A DNA stretch of 64,000 nucleotides from Acidobacteriota bacterium (GTDB lineage: Bacteria > Acidobacteriota > Blastocatellia > UBA7656), in assembly GCA_040754075.1 (NCBI GenBank), contig JBFMDH010000009.1, forward strand, positions 124,001 through 188,000. The letters run 5' to 3'. Both the position numbers and the translations under genes were made by a program. The notes under the pieces are model-generated. The model was given only the letters and a program-made list of their open reading frames with translations. It ran no database searches and was not told where the DNA came from. The stretch's first letter is position 1, and each line of letters opens with the position of its first letter. Below, piece by piece: positions 44,788 to 53,749 of the stretch.

Positions 44788-46338
44788 TTAGGGCATGGTA
44801 AACGAAATGATGTAAGAGACGCGCACCAGTGATTTGGTATCGCGGCGATAAATTTTCAACACCACATCATCGCCGCTCTTTAATTGACTGGTGAGCAATT
44901 GATAATCTTCGAGCGAGCGCACCATCAGGTAATTGATTTCACTGATGACATCATCGGTCATCACCCCGCCCAGATTGGCGACACCCGCCGGGTCAACGCC
45001 TGCGACATAAACGCCGCGCAGCCCTTCCATGCCGAATTGTCTGGCGAGTTCGCCGGTCAAAAATTTCACATTCAGACCGAGTGAGGGTTGGAATTTTGGT
45101 TTCCCGGAAGTGGTTTCTCCCGGAACGATTTTAGGGACGGCAGGGGAAAGCCCTTTGGGGTTTCGCGGGTCAAACAGGGGTGGCGTTGCAACCGGAGCAT
45201 TGGTGGTACGCTCTTCGAGTTTGACTTGCGCCGTCATATTTTTGCCGCCGCGCACATAAGCGATATTGGCGGTTGAACCGATGGGTTGCGCGGCAATCAA
45301 ACGAATCACTTCGCGAAAATTTTTCACCTTCTGATTGTTGACGCTGACAATCACATCGCCGCCGGTTAGTCCCGCGCGCGCCGCTGGACTCGCATCATCC
45401 GTCGGTCGTTCAACCAGCACGCCTTGGTTATCAGGCAGCCGATTGATGCGGGCAATTTGCGACGAAATATCTTTGGGTACGATACCTAAAAACGCCCGCC
45501 GGACTCGACCATTGGCGACCAGTTGATTGTAAACATCGACTGCCGTCGAGGTCGGAATCGACAAGCTGATGCCGATGTAACGATCAATGTTCGGATTGTT
45601 GGTGATGATTTGTGTATTGATGCCGATGACTTCACCCGCGAGATTGACTAAGGGACCGCCGGAATTGCCCGGATTAATGGCGGCGTCGGTTTGAATGAAT
45701 TGCTGGAACGCCGATTGATTGCGTTCGGCAATGCGGTCTTTGGCGCTGACAATACCCGCAGTCACGGTCTGTTCGAGTCCTAGTGGTGAACCAATGGCGA
45801 GCACCCATTCGCCAACCGCTAATCTATCCGAATCACCAATTTTAGCGACCGGAAGCGAAGCGCGCGACTCGATTTTAATCACCGCCAGATCGGTTTCCGG
45901 GTCTTGCCCGACAACTTTGGCTTGGTACTCCGTGCCATCCGACAACCTCACGCGCAATCGCACAGCATTTTTGACCACATGTTCATTGGTCAAGATGTAA
46001 CCTTGCGAATTGACAATCACCCCTGAACCCTGCCCCTCGCGTCCGTAGTTGGCTTCGGTGTAAGCGACTTTGATATGAACCACAGAAGGTTCAACCTGCG
46101 CCGCTACTCGGGCAAACGAAGCCGACAGGGAATCGGGCGTGAAGGTTGCATTGCTGATGGTCAAGCGATTATCGGTTGCCCCGGCGATACCGTGAACCAC
46201 TGCGCCCACGGCAATGCCGATGGATAAACAACACACCGCGACCAAAATTAAAATGATGCGGTTGTAGCGCGTGACTACCAGTTGTTCAAATCGCGTATGG
46301 TTTGGTTCTTCGTTGCTGTTCGGCTTTTCGTTAATCAT
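44788..46338 (-). CDS. HtrA/DegP-family serine protease
   Basis: This 516-residue envelope protease has an N-terminal transmembrane anchor (about 27-50) and a trypsin-like domain with His120 (LTNEHVV), Asp150 (DPETDLAVIKI) and Ser226 (NPGNSGGPL). Two PDZ domains follow (about 285-385 and 415-505). It degrades or refolds damaged envelope proteins and may make the first cut in RseP-type signalling, which is inferred. An unusually long Pro/Lys-rich linker separates the two PDZ domains. Confidence 0.94.
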   Translation of the reverse strand: MINEKPNSNEEPNHTRFEQLVVTRYNRIILILVAVCCLSIGIAVGAVVHGIAGATDNRLTISNATFTPDSLSASFARVAAQVEPSVVHIKVAYTEANYGREGQGSGVIVNSQGYILTNEHVVKNAVRLRVRLSDGTEYQAKVVGQDPETDLAVIKIESRASLPVAKIGDSDRLAVGEWVLAIGSPLGLEQTVTAGIVSAKDRIAERNQSAFQQFIQTDAAINPGNSGGPLVNLAGEVIGINTQIITNNPNIDRYIGISLSIPTSTAVDVYNQLVANGRVRRAFLGIVPKDISSQIARINRLPDNQGVLVERPTDDASPAARAGLTGGDVIVSVNNQKVKNFREVIRLIAAQPIGSTANIAYVRGGKNMTAQVKLEERTTNAPVATPPLFDPRNPKGLSPAVPKIVPGETTSGKPKFQPSLGLNVKFLTGELARQFGMEGLRGVYVAGVDPAGVANLGGVMTDDVISEINYLMVRSLEDYQLLTSQLKSGDDVVLKIYRRDTKSLVRVSYIISFTMP

Positions 46339-46523
46339 GGGAGCATCTCCAAACTGTCAAATCGGTTCAGAAATTATGAGGTGATGAAATTATAACAAAG
46401 CGTGTAGGTTTGCCACAGCCTGGAAGTGCATTCTGAAAAGATGAGAAGCAGGGAAGAGGTGAAAAGGTGATGTGGGGTTTAGCGAGGCAAGCGAGCGCGC
46501 GCTGAAGTGGGACATCGCTATTA

Positions 46524-46610
46524 TAAAAAAAACGACCCCAAGCCCTTAGGCTAAGCTCAGGGTCGTCAACGGCGGGTATGGAGGACCCCGCCGTATCCGA
46601 GTGAGGCGGA
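46524..46610 (-). terminator. Double hairpin with strong terminator; possible small RNA
   Basis: On the minus strand CGGCGGG/CCCGCCG (46587-46593 with 46570-46576) is followed by ACGACCC/GGGTCGT (46560-46566 with 46532-46538) and then at least seven Ts. The terminator is clear. It lies about 210 bp after the nearest minus-strand gene (46782), so either that transcript has a long 3' tail or a small RNA ends here. Nothing else is seen in 46339-46781 apart from the small palindrome GATGGC-ATT-GCCATC. Confidence 0.7.
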
Positions 46611-46781
46611 ATTATTATTGATTCTTTTACTGCCGAGAGCGGTCTCGCGATTTTTTCACCATAGAGCAGGATGGCATTGCCATCTGAAATTTCGGTCTAT
46701 ACTGGTTCATTGAGCTTTCTGCTTTTTTCAGTCTTTCACTGAAAATGTTATTGCCATCACCTGCTCCGGGTTTTGTGGTCG

Positions 46782-47111
46782 TTATTCCTGATTAAAGAGT
46801 CTCAACGCCATCGCGCCGTGGGTGGCTGCTCCGCCAGCGCGTAACGCCGCCGCCAAAAAGGCGGTTTCCGATAACTCTTCACGGCTTACGCCTGCGCGTT
46901 TCGCCGCTTTCGTATGTGCTTCGATACAGTAGGGGCACTGAGTTGTGAATGCCACGGCGAGGGCGATGAGTTCGCGGTACTTTCTCGGAATCTTCCCGTC
47001 TTCTCTGCTGACAATGTTGTCCAGATTCAGCCAGGCAGTAAATTCTTCGGGAGACAACTTGGACATCTCCTTGAACTGTTGCAGATCGTTTTCATTATAA
47101 TAATGAGTCAT
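46782..47111 (-). CDS. AhpD-like/carboxymuconolactone decarboxylase-family protein
   Basis: This 109-residue protein has the AhpD/CMD fold signature ALAVAFTTQCPYCIEAHTKAA, with the CxxC pair and the proton-relay His. Family members are thiol peroxidase partners or decarboxylases. The CPYC-n3-H pattern favours a redox role. The ATG at 47111 has AAGGAG ahead. It lies 13 bp downstream of the 132-residue secreted protein gene and probably shares its transcript. Confidence 0.9.
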   Translation of the reverse strand: MTHYYNENDLQQFKEMSKLSPEEFTAWLNLDNIVSREDGKIPRKYRELIALAVAFTTQCPYCIEAHTKAAKRAGVSREELSETAFLAAALRAGGAATHGAMALRLFNQE

Positions 47112-47124
47112 AAGCAAATCTCCT

Positions 47125-47523
47125 TTAAATATCCGTCAGGTTGGTAATTTTTACGGTTAGAGTGAAGGGAACCGGTCGGTTGTTGTTCGAGCCGATAAAG
47201 AGGGTGTAATCGCCACCTTCTTCTAAAATAATTTCGTAGGTTCCACCTCTGGCTTTTTTCAGCAATACCTGCTCTGCGTCGGTGCCTTCGGTTGCTACCT
47301 TGATGCCCACCTTAGCGGTGGGCGTGAGGGTGACAACCATTTTTTGTGCCGGGCTGACTCTGACCACATAGGTAGCGCCATAACTTCCGGTATTGGCTTT
47401 GAGCGTGGCGGAACTTTTCCCTTTGGCAAACTGAATGCGGGTTGCCGCCTGGGCTTTGGTTTGAACTGCGCCTATCAACACAAAAGTGATGAACAGCGCC
47501 GAAATAATCACTAAGTTTTTCAT
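47125..47523 (-). CDS. Small secreted protein, PPC-domain-like
   Basis: This 132-residue exported protein has a signal peptide ending TKAQAA. The remaining 100 residues look like a single bacterial pre-peptidase C-terminal (PPC)-like beta-sandwich, with YVVRVSPAQKMVVTLTPT, EGGDYTLFIGSNNNRPVPF and a closing TLTVKITNL. Such domains are usually attached to peptidases, but here it stands alone. The AGGAGA site precedes the ATG. Confidence 0.7.
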   Translation of the reverse strand: MKNLVIISALFITFVLIGAVQTKAQAATRIQFAKGKSSATLKANTGSYGATYVVRVSPAQKMVVTLTPTAKVGIKVATEGTDAEQVLLKKARGGTYEIILEEGGDYTLFIGSNNNRPVPFTLTVKITNLTDI

Positions 47524-47525
47524 CG

Positions 47526-47732
47526 TTACGATTCTCCTTTTCTGTTTTGCTTCTTCTCGTTCAATATGGCTTCCGGTGAAGTGATGATTCCGGTGTTCAG
47601 GTGGACGGGGTCACGGATGCCGACCATTGCAGAATCGCGCTTGAGGACACCGCATTCATCGTGAAGTCGCCGGTACTTGCCACCGCGCGTGGGGTTGCAA
47701 CCACAACCCCACCGGCGCGGCTGTTTCCCCAT
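47526..47732 (-). CDS. Doubtful small ORF
   Basis: This 68-residue frame fits tightly between the neighbouring minus-strand genes, but its product (Gly/Arg/Cys-rich at first, then PVHLNTGIITSPEAIL) resembles no family. A second minus-strand frame in the same interval reads GGVVVATPRAVASTGDFTMN, then AVSSSAILQWSASVTPST and a stop. That looks more protein-like and could be a remnant of a surface protein. Neither frame has a convincing start. Confidence 0.2.
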   Translation of the reverse strand: MGKQPRRWGCGCNPTRGGKYRRLHDECGVLKRDSAMVGIRDPVHLNTGIITSPEAILNEKKQNRKGES

Positions 47733-48634
47733 TAACGAAGGGGCTGGGGTTCACCATAGATAAAGTCATCCATCATGACGATGTCTTGTTTCTCGTCAGC
47801 CGTTCCCGGAATGCCGTCGCCGCTGGTGATTCGGACACGGGCGATACGCGCATCCTCAAACACGATGCCGAGGAAAGAAAGGCTGCCGTCGCCCGGCGAT
47901 GCCGGAACGAAACTGCTGAACAACAACTCGCCATTGGCGGCAAAATACTCGACCAGGGTGCTGGCTTTACGATTTCCACGCTTCTTGCTAGACCCGCTCC
48001 CGTCCGGTTGGTCAACATCCGTGAAGACCGCACTAAAACCAGTGACCGCCGCCGGCTTATTGCCGTTGTTGGGACCGGGTACGAAGAACTCGACGTCGGT
48101 AATCCTGCCGCCAATGGCGCTGAACAGGCGCGAGGAACTGAACGCAGTGAAGATGGTGGCGTAAGCCGGATTGTTGAACTGACCAGCCATTCCCCCCGGC
48201 GGAAACAGCGCTGAATCGGCGGTGGCTGGCGCCTGAACGAATCCTGTGCCATCCGGCGTGGTGAAGAGCGCGCCGCGCGTGAACTGAAAGCCAGTGAACG
48301 GATTTGCGCTGACCACGGTGTTCTGATTAGTGGTGCTCCCGCCATCCCAGTTGATTTCGCGGCGACCGTGTTTGTCACGAGGACCCTGTTCATTACCATT
48401 GTTTGCCCCGAGTGCCGCGCGGTAGGCATCAACTGAACTCTGAATCGAAGCGACCGTTGGTCCTGCCGCCTGAAATACGATGGGGGGAACAAAATCCTTC
48501 GGTGATGATGAGGATGATGAGGAGGATGATGATTGATTCCCCTGCGCTTTTGCGACTGGGGGAACCGGGGGTAACATAATAACCGACAGCAAGCCAACGA
48601 TGGCGGTGACGGTCAAAATTATTAGCGTTTTCAT
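47732..48634 (-). CDS. Secreted protein with polyserine linker
   Basis: This 300-residue exported protein has a signal peptide (residues 1-30, ending VAKAQ), an immediate run of ten serines (about 35-44) and a large beta-rich domain. The domain ends DIVMMDDFIYGEP, a phrase I associate with exported proteins having MYXO-CTERM-like or lectin-like folds. No sorting signal is visible. The serine run is encoded by an imperfect TCA/TCC repeat. Function is unknown. Confidence 0.7.
   Translation of the reverse strand: MKTLIILTVTAIVGLLSVIMLPPVPPVAKAQGNQSSSSSSSSSSPKDFVPPIVFQAAGPTVASIQSSVDAYRAALGANNGNEQGPRDKHGRREINWDGGSTTNQNTVVSANPFTGFQFTRGALFTTPDGTGFVQAPATADSALFPPGGMAGQFNNPAYATIFTAFSSSRLFSAIGGRITDVEFFVPGPNNGNKPAAVTGFSAVFTDVDQPDGSGSSKKRGNRKASTLVEYFAANGELLFSSFVPASPGDGSLSFLGIVFEDARIARVRITSGDGIPGTADEKQDIVMMDDFIYGEPQPLR
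48493..48536. repeat. GAT/GAG trinucleotide microsatellite
   Basis: A run of GATGATGAGGATGATGAGG-type triplets encodes the polyserine linker of the secreted protein on the other strand. In-frame length variation is plausible. Confidence 0.7.
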
Positions 48635-48722
48635 TGTTGTATTTTCCTTTCAAGAGGATTTGAATTGTGAATTTTCATTCAAGTGAATTTCCTACCTGTG
48701 CATCAATTGAATTGTGGATACT

Positions 48723-49046
48723 TCACTTTGAGATGAGTATTTCATTAATCTGAATCACGGGTATTACATCGGTGTAGTAAGGCATATCGCCCTGCAATGC
48801 CGTGGCATGTGGCGTAAAAGCCGCCATGAATGCCTCGACTGACTCAAACAAAAAATGGCATATGGCAACATATGCCGCTTCCGAACCGGGAGGGGCGCAG
48901 CCAAGTCCCTTGTCAACCGAGACGCCTTTAAAGCCTGGATGGGTGCTCAGCAGGTCTATTGCCAGAGGAATATGCGTCTCGATGTAGTAGTCCATATCAA
49001 AGCGGGAACCCGGCTCGTTCGGGTAAAAGACACTGATTCTGACCAT
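48723..49046 (-). CDS. EthD-family protein
   Basis: This 107-residue protein starts MVRISVFYPNEPGSRFDMDYY and continues THIPLAIDLL, the hallmark of the EthD ferredoxin-like dimeric alpha/beta-barrel family. Members are linked to ether degradation, but many act as small reductases or are uncharacterised. AAAGGA lies before the ATG. It sits downstream of the large TonB receptor. Confidence 0.88.
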   Translation of the reverse strand: MVRISVFYPNEPGSRFDMDYYIETHIPLAIDLLSTHPGFKGVSVDKGLGCAPPGSEAAYVAICHFLFESVEAFMAAFTPHATALQGDMPYYTDVIPVIQINEILISK

Positions 49047-49224
49047 AAGTTTTTCCTTTCAGCAGGCGCGGAGGATCATCCCCCGCTGCCTGCTTTTCTC
49101 ATTCATCTGTTCTGTAAAAACTGCTCCGATAATCACCTTGGGTGTGGTGTCGCTGCGCCTTGACGATGAATGAACCAGACGCCGGCGAACCCTGAGGCTT
49201 ACCGGATAATTGCATCAAAGAACC

Positions 49225-52200
49225 TCAGAAGGCGTAGCGTACCTGGATGCGCCCTGTGCGATTGCCGCCATCGTTGAGGCGCACGTTGTTGAAGAACGGG
49301 TTGGTTACATCGCCGTTGCTCAGGTCGCTTGAAATACCCGGATTGGCAAAGCTGAAATTCGCATGATTGAACAGGTTGAAGAAATCAACGCGAATCTCAA
49401 GCCGGTGTCCTTCAAATGGCAGATGGAAGGCTTTGTTGACGCTTGCATCGAAGCTGTTGACGCGATTCCCTCGTAAGGTGTTGCGTCCTGCGAGGTGCAC
49501 GCGATTTGCCGGGTCAACCAGAAAGCGGGCGTTTGCCGGATCAATAGGCTTGCCGTCGAGGTCAACAAAACCATTGCCAAGAAACCCGAACAGCGAATTG
49601 GCGAACGCCACCGACGTAGCTGGCGCGTTGGGGTTACCGAGCGTCGGGCGGTCGTTGAAAGAATTCAAATCGCCGTTCAAATCGATGCCACCCACAAACG
49701 GACTCTCCACCGCCCCGGATTGAATGCGGTAGATTCCTGAAAGCGTCCAGCCGCCGGCGACCTCGCCAAGCAGCCCTCGCGCCGGACCCGGCACATCCCA
49801 GATGAATGACCACACCGCAGAATGCGGAACGTCGAACGAGGCGACGCTACGGTCTACGCTGCGGTCGAACGGGTTTGACCCCACGCTGCTGCCGCCCGTG
49901 GTGACGAAGACTTCACTGTTGACGTTGTCAATGGTTTTTGAATAGGTATAGGCAAAGCGGGCGAGCACGCCTTTGTGCAAGCCGCGTTCGACGCGCGTCT
50001 GTAGAGAATGATAGAGAGAGTCGCCGCCGTTGGTGCGCAAAGTCACCGGTCCGCGAGTCGAAAAAATGCGCACGCCATCAACGCCGGGATTCAACTGTTC
50101 ATTGATTAACAGTCGCGTCCCGCGTGAACCAACATAAGCAACATCAACGATGACATTACCCGGTGCCTGACGCTGCACCCCCAGATTCCATAAATGGGTC
50201 AGCGGGTTCACCAGATTGGCATCGACGCTGGTGATACCGGCAAACGGGTTCGGAGCTCCGGTTGTCGGCAGAGAATTCTCCCCGGCGTTTGCAAAGCCAC
50301 GACCACCGGCTGTTGACCCCAGCGTAGTAACGCCGAAAGCGTTCGGCGAAGAAGCCGCCGTGTTATCCAGAATGTTGTTGAAGAACACGTCATAGCTGAT
50401 GCCGTAGCCGCCACGTATCACCGTCTTGTCTGCGCCAAACAGCCAGGTGGCAAAGCGTGGTGTGTAAGCAAAGCTGAAGCGCGGCGCAAAGTTGTTATTA
50501 TCGCGCTGCTGCCGGACAACTGTGTCAAGTGGGGCATCGAAACCCGCGAATGCCGGGAATTGAATCACGTTAAACGGCGTGCCGTAGTTCTCATAGCGCA
50601 AGCCTAAATTCAAAGTTAAATTCGCGGTCACCCGCCAACTGTCGTTGACAAAATAGGACTGCTGGAAAGCGTCCGGGAAAATCACCGGATTCCCAAATAC
50701 CCGCGAAGCGAAAACCCCCTGGGTGCCTGAAAAGCCATCCACGAAATTGCCAAAGGCAGGGAATCCACCACCGGTTGAAAAAGTCAAACTCCCTCTGCCG
50801 TTGAAGGGCACGTTTTCTTTTGCAATCTGGCGCAACAAATCCACCCCCGCGCGAATCGTGTGGTCGCCAATCGTGTAGGTGATGGTGTCCTGAAACTGGT
50901 AGTTGTTAAAGATGCGCGATTGCGGGAAGGTTGCGGAAAGCCCCACACTGGCGATGTTGGTCGCGCCGAAAACGAATTGCGGGCTGTTGAGGGTTGCCGG
51001 GTCTTGAGGATTGAATGCCGCATTGAATCGCCCGTAAGAAAACCGGAACTCATTCAACAGCTTCGGCGACAGGGTACGGGTGTGGCTGGCATAGAAATTC
51101 TGCACACGACTCGGCGCATCAATCCCGAACCCTTGAAATGCCGACGGAATCTGGTTTTTGAAGAGTTGGTCATCAAACACGTAACGGAATGCCAGGACAT
51201 CCTTCGCGCCCAGCGCCCAATCAACCCGCGTCAGAAATTGATAATCGTCTACGCGCTGACTGATGCCCGTGAGGGTTGCCGTTGCGAAGGGGATGTTCTG
51301 GCGATTGCCCCCAAGCGGAATTTGAATGACGTTGGTGATGCCGCGCAAATCACCTACGATACCCAGATAGCGGTCGAGATTCGCGCTACTGCCCTGCGGA
51401 AACAGCGACCGCAATGTCGCAAACCCTTCGGCTGTTGGCACCACGGCTGAAGCGGTCGTCGTAGAGCGAAATGGCGATGCCTGAAAAGTGCCAAAGAAGA
51501 ACAAGCGGTCTTTTTTAATGGGTCCGCCAATTGAGAAACCATAATTGTTCGCAATCGAAACCGGCACCGAGGTCAAACCCTCATTGACTTTCTGACCGTT
51601 GCTCAAAGAAGCCAGGGCGCTTGAAGTAATGACATCATAAACCGACCCATGAAATTGATTGGTTCCATTGCGAGTCACCAGGTTGACGACCGCGCCGCCT
51701 GCCCGTCCATATTCGGCAGAGTTGTTTGCCCCGAGAACCGAGACTTCGCGATAGCCATCACGCAGAATTGGCAGGTAGAACTGACCGGTAATCGCATTGT
51801 CATTATTGTCGGTTCCATCGAGTAATTGGTTGTTGGCGCGCGGGCGTAGCCCGTTGATGGAAAATTCTGTTCCTTGCACGAACCCGCCTGCCAGCACCCC
51901 AGGCGCAACCACGCCCGGCAGGGTGAAGACCAGATTCGCCGGATTGAGAGCGCCCACCGGCAAATCAACAATCTGGCGCGGGTCAAGGGTATTGGCGCGC
52001 GTGCCATCCTGTTTTTGCAAGATTACTCCGCTGTCGGTATTGACGTTGACCACTTCGCTGGAACCGCCGACTTCGAGAGTGAAGGAAGTGTCAGTGGTTT
52101 GCGCTGCGGCGATGGTCACATTTTCCTTTACAGCGGTTTTAAAACCATCGGCTTTGATTTCTATTTTGTAAGTGCCGGGGTCAACCGCATCAAGGCGGAA

Positions 52201-52431
52201 TGTGCCCTCAGGGGTTAAAGCCGTCTCACGTGAGACATTGGTTGAGATATTAGTAATTTTGATAGTGCCGCCGGAGATGGCTGCACCGGTAGGATCCGTG
52301 ACGGTTCCCACCACAATACCTTTGCTGGATTGGGCAATGACCACAGGGGTCGTAAATGGCAATACCAGCGTAATGATGAATAGTAAGCTTGCGGATATTG
52401 CCAGCCCTTTCATCCTAGAGAATCGGTTCAT
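49225..52431 (-). CDS. Oar-like TonB-dependent outer-membrane receptor
   Basis: This 1068-residue protein has a signal peptide (about 1-33, ending VVIAQ) and an N-terminal carboxypeptidase-regulatory-like beta-sandwich (40-120, GTVTDPTGAAISGGTIKI to GGSSEVVNV). The plug domain contains NGLRPRANNQLLDGTDNNDN (partial) and AEYGRAGGAVVNLVTRNGTN, and a long barrel ends IQVRYAF. The outer-membrane insertion signal (terminal Phe) is present. Such receptors move large substrates using TonB energy, or act as adhesins. No TonB/ExbBD genes are in the window. Confidence 0.95.
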   Translation of the reverse strand: MNRFSRMKGLAISASLLFIITLVLPFTTPVVIAQSSKGIVVGTVTDPTGAAISGGTIKITNISTNVSRETALTPEGTFRLDAVDPGTYKIEIKADGFKTAVKENVTIAAAQTTDTSFTLEVGGSSEVVNVNTDSGVILQKQDGTRANTLDPRQIVDLPVGALNPANLVFTLPGVVAPGVLAGGFVQGTEFSINGLRPRANNQLLDGTDNNDNAITGQFYLPILRDGYREVSVLGANNSAEYGRAGGAVVNLVTRNGTNQFHGSVYDVITSSALASLSNGQKVNEGLTSVPVSIANNYGFSIGGPIKKDRLFFFGTFQASPFRSTTTASAVVPTAEGFATLRSLFPQGSSANLDRYLGIVGDLRGITNVIQIPLGGNRQNIPFATATLTGISQRVDDYQFLTRVDWALGAKDVLAFRYVFDDQLFKNQIPSAFQGFGIDAPSRVQNFYASHTRTLSPKLLNEFRFSYGRFNAAFNPQDPATLNSPQFVFGATNIASVGLSATFPQSRIFNNYQFQDTITYTIGDHTIRAGVDLLRQIAKENVPFNGRGSLTFSTGGGFPAFGNFVDGFSGTQGVFASRVFGNPVIFPDAFQQSYFVNDSWRVTANLTLNLGLRYENYGTPFNVIQFPAFAGFDAPLDTVVRQQRDNNNFAPRFSFAYTPRFATWLFGADKTVIRGGYGISYDVFFNNILDNTAASSPNAFGVTTLGSTAGGRGFANAGENSLPTTGAPNPFAGITSVDANLVNPLTHLWNLGVQRQAPGNVIVDVAYVGSRGTRLLINEQLNPGVDGVRIFSTRGPVTLRTNGGDSLYHSLQTRVERGLHKGVLARFAYTYSKTIDNVNSEVFVTTGGSSVGSNPFDRSVDRSVASFDVPHSAVWSFIWDVPGPARGLLGEVAGGWTLSGIYRIQSGAVESPFVGGIDLNGDLNSFNDRPTLGNPNAPATSVAFANSLFGFLGNGFVDLDGKPIDPANARFLVDPANRVHLAGRNTLRGNRVNSFDASVNKAFHLPFEGHRLEIRVDFFNLFNHANFSFANPGISSDLSNGDVTNPFFNNVRLNDGGNRTGRIQVRYAF

Positions 52432-52476
52432 TATTTGCCTCCGTAGGTTTTGGTATCCACCTGACTGTGAGGTGGT

Positions 52477-53178
52477 TTATTGATGTTGCTTGCCATCTGC
52501 GGCAGCAACATCTTTCGGGTTACAGGAATCAAGAATTCGATGCCGGGAATTGACGAGATTCCCAAGCCATTTCTGTAATCCCTCCGGGTAGGTTGAATGG
52601 TCAAGCCAATCGAGATCGTTCAGCACCTTGCTGGTCTGTCTGATGGCAGGGTCGTACATATACATGCCCTTGATGGTAATCGTGAAAATCGGAATCCCAT
52701 ATTTGTCAGCAACACGCCGGTCTTGCTCTGAGGGTTTTGGCTCACAGTTATTCGGATGCGTATGAATGATTGCCAGCGTCGCCGGATTCCAGGTGAAAGT
52801 GACCTTTTGATACTCGTTGGTGCGACCCTGCGATTTGCCGATGTAACTGCCATCTTCCATCCGAAAGATCAACACCGCGCCCTCATAGCCATTCATCCCG
52901 TAACCCGACACAATCCACGCTCTTTTAAATTCGTTTAATAGCTCTTTGTCAGTATCAGCAGGCGCGCGAGTAACCGACAGGGAACGCGCGCCTGAAGGGA
53001 TGAATGAGTTATTACACAGGGGTGCGAGCATCTGCCCGCTTTTCACATCACCTCGGTCATTATTTGTCGGGGCGATGGGTTGTCTCTGACCGTAAGTCGC
53101 GGTCGCGACCCATAAGGTCAATAATCCAATTGAGCAAAGTTTGATTGCCTGCAAAAATTTTTTTTCGGACTGGTTCAT
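52477..53178 (-). CDS. Secreted JAB/MPN-like (DUF4329-type) protein
   Basis: This 233-residue exported protein (signal peptide ending near TATYGQ) contains a JAMM-like segment: Glu in YEGAVLIFR, then IIHTHPNN and PKPSEQD. This is the HxH...S-x-x-D arrangement of JAB1/MPN metalloproteases and RadC, with 8 rather than 7 residues between HxH and Ser. Zinc-dependent isopeptidase-like activity is possible. The DUF4329 family is another match. It lies upstream of the TonB receptor on the same strand, 45 bp apart. Confidence 0.65.
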   Translation of the reverse strand: MNQSEKKFLQAIKLCSIGLLTLWVATATYGQRQPIAPTNNDRGDVKSGQMLAPLCNNSFIPSGARSLSVTRAPADTDKELLNEFKRAWIVSGYGMNGYEGAVLIFRMEDGSYIGKSQGRTNEYQKVTFTWNPATLAIIHTHPNNCEPKPSEQDRRVADKYGIPIFTITIKGMYMYDPAIRQTSKVLNDLDWLDHSTYPEGLQKWLGNLVNSRHRILDSCNPKDVAAADGKQHQ

Positions 53179-53749
53179 TGATTTTCTCCTTCACTTCTTT
53201 TGAAAACTTATTTCAATCCCAGACCGCTTGCGTTGTTGTTTTCAGTTATTGTTTTTTTAAGTATTCGGGTATTCGTTCGTGTTGTAATCGCCATAACCCG
53301 GCAACCGGACGTACCCGCGCAACTACCAACTTCGTCGAGTTCAATCTTCAGCGAGCAAATGTTTTTTGTCCGCACCGCAAAGCGTAAGTTATCGGTTTGG
53401 CAATCGCGGTAATGAATCTATTGCCGCGATTGTCCGTCCACTGTGAAACAATGGATGGGCATTCCCAATGGCAGCGCGTCGCTGACAGATGCTTCGCGGT
53501 TTTCTATGGCTTATGCCAGGCGAGCATTTTTCGGTTTATGCCAGGCGAGTATTCTTCATCGGTAAGCTTTGAGGAATTCATTATGGTTTCTCCTAAAAAA
53601 TGTGGGTTAAGCTGGTTCACTCAACGGCAACCCCGAATTGATAATGAAATAATTCATCGGCTGGCTTTAAGGTTTGGGCTGCTTTCATTAATGGAAGCAG
53701 CCCATTCGCGGGCTGACGAGAAAGCGAGGCGAAACCCGCGCCCAGCCAA
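53179..53749. other. Intergenic with small repeats, no gene supported
   Basis: This 571-bp gap holds a near-perfect inverted repeat (53401-53413 with 53420-53432) and a direct repeat of TATGCCAGGCGAG near 53512 and 53538. A hairpin (below) lies near its end. A 126-residue plus-strand frame has no believable features. Confidence 0.5.
53676..53703 (-). terminator. Hairpin after the tail-fibre-like gene
   Basis: GGGCTGCTT (53676-53684) pairs with AAGCAGCCC (53695-53703), extended by ATT/AAT inside. It lies about 50 bp past the minus-strand stop at 53750. There is no U tract. Confidence 0.45.
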
